From assembly GCF_040675875.1 (NCBI RefSeq), contig NZ_JBEGII010000001.1, positions 310,001-374,000 of the forward strand: DNA of 64,000 nucleotides, in the 5' to 3' direction. Source of the DNA: Microbacterium sp. LWO12-1.2. GTDB taxonomy: Bacteria; Actinomycetota; Actinomycetes; Actinomycetales; Microbacteriaceae. A program made the translations under genes and the position numbers. Numbering within the stretch: the stretch's first letter is position 1; each line of letters opens with the position of its first letter. A model generated the notes under the pieces. That model saw only the letters and a list, made by a program, of their open reading frames with translations. It had not been told where the DNA came from and ran no database searches. Positions 63,293 to 64,000 of the stretch are shown here, piece by piece.

Positions 63293-64000
63293 TCAGCCGT
63301 GGTGCGACGACGGGCGGACAGAGAGGTGATGCAGGTGGTGCTCGGTGCGTGCAGCGCCGGTGTCCTCGTGAGCACAGGCGCATGCGGTGGGGGAGGCCGG
63401 GACGTCGAGGGTCGGGTTCCGGTCGAAGAAGTCGTGGGGTTTCAGGGTGAAGCCGCAGGTGTCGACGGGCATGATCGGCCAGTCCTCCGTGCGGGGGAAG
63501 TGCGTGAGGCCGAACGTGTGCCAGAGCACCAGGTCGGCGCCGTCGAGTGAGGCGTCGTCGGCCACGAAGGCGGGCAGGCCCTGCTCCGGGGCGCTCTGGT
63601 TAACCACGTCGCCCGCCGGGTAGCGCTCGTCGGGGTCGTATGCGGTGACCCAGAGGTCGGAGGTCGCGAAGCGGGCACGGGAGGCGATCACCGATTCCGG
63701 CTGCGCGAGCAGCACCGGCTTACCCTCCGGCGTCAGGACGTAGGAGGTCGGTCGGCCGAGGCGGTTCTTCGCGGTCGCGCTGCTGATGCGCCACGTCCGA
63801 TCGACGGTCGCGTTGGCCCGGCGCCGACCCTCCTGCTCGCTGCGCAGACGCGTCTTCGTGAAGCCGATCGCGCTGCCGTGCAGGTTGTCGTCGTCGATCG
63901 GCAGAGCCCCGACATCGACCTCGTCGATCACGGCGGGCCCGTCGTCAACGGCCATGTCGAGCCGTGCGCAGAACAGGTGCTGGTGATACGGGGCGGCGAG
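63293..64000 (-). CDS. Copper (TPQ) amine oxidase, C-terminal 235 residues; continues past the window
   Basis: The reading frame is open to base 64000, so only the C-terminal part is visible. It contains the copper ligands H-Q-H (YHQHLFCARLDM, fragment residues 6 and 8) and the third histidine in FGLTHFPRTEDWPIMPVD (fragment residue 167). The 159-residue distance from the second to the third histidine equals that in Arthrobacter phenylethylamine oxidase as I recall it (431/433/592). The ending GFTLKPHDFFDRNPTLDVP also fits. The enzyme oxidises primary amines to aldehydes, ammonia and H2O2. The topaquinone tyrosine lies upstream, outside the window. The binding-protein gene begins 37 bases downstream. 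Confidence 0.93.
   Translation of the reverse strand, partial: LAAPYHQHLFCARLDMAVDDGPAVIDEVDVGALPIDDDNLHGSAIGFTKTRLRSEQEGRRRANATVDRTWRISSATAKNRLGRPTSYVLTPEGKPVLLAQPESVIASRARFATSDLWVTAYDPDERYPAGDVVNQSAPEQGLPAFVADDASLDGADLVLWHTFGLTHFPRTEDWPIMPVDTCGFTLKPHDFFDRNPTLDVPASPTACACAHEDTGAARTEHHLHHLSVRPSSHHG

Overview
The window is high-G+C, densely packed chromosomal DNA (G+C judged by eye) with many GTG starts and start/stop overlaps of the ATGA or GTGA type. The gene content (GuaB3, ECF42 with a DGPF protein, DUF6350-purN-purH, YccF, a class-E-sortase-type LAxTG protein) points to an actinobacterium, most likely Microbacteriaceae (Microbacterium-like). No tRNA, rRNA, CRISPR, prophage or insertion sequence was recognised. 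No gene-free stretch exceeds 300 bases.

Left part (1-14821): a tightly overlapped six-gene operon, cut by the window start, encodes an ATP-grasp enzyme, a PHP phosphoesterase, a processive GT2 polysaccharide synthase, a 47-residue membrane microprotein, a stand-alone receiver and a membrane histidine kinase. It is followed by an ABC-F ATPase, a sarcosine-oxidase-type flavoenzyme, GuaB3, SURF1 and a very large secreted nuclease/5'-nucleotidase fusion.

Sugar locus (14969-22291): a DeoR-type regulator is divergent from an operon of lipoprotein, two permeases, class II aldolase, an archaeal-type ADP-dependent sugar kinase and a mannose-6-phosphate isomerase. These could take an imported hexose to triose phosphates. 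No transporter ATPase is encoded here.

Middle (22344-46806): guaA, a glycosyltransferase, an alkylation-repair HEAT protein, an ECF42 sigma factor with its DGPF partner and a recognisable cognate promoter, small stress membrane proteins, a glycerophosphodiesterase, an ABC-2-type exporter, a LAxTG-anchored lamin-tail surface protein, PcrA helicase, a convergent split NHEJ polymerase/ligase pair, an FAD oxidoreductase, an acyl-CoA dehydrogenase and a TetR regulator.

Right part (46954-64000): sucCD, a purine-type NCS2 permease, DUF6350-purN-purH, then a long minus-strand operon running in from the right edge. It comprises a copper amine oxidase (C-terminal part), a peptide-type ABC transporter (five genes), a P1/NylC-like Ntn hydrolase, a PaiB-like FMN-binding protein, a C45 acyltransferase-like hydrolase and a small membrane protein. 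It looks like an uptake-and-degradation system for an amide or amine compound and is the best candidate here for an undescribed system.

A recurring non-gene signal is a TAnnnT hexamer ending about 6 bases before the start codon in about a dozen genes, which predicts widespread leaderless transcription.
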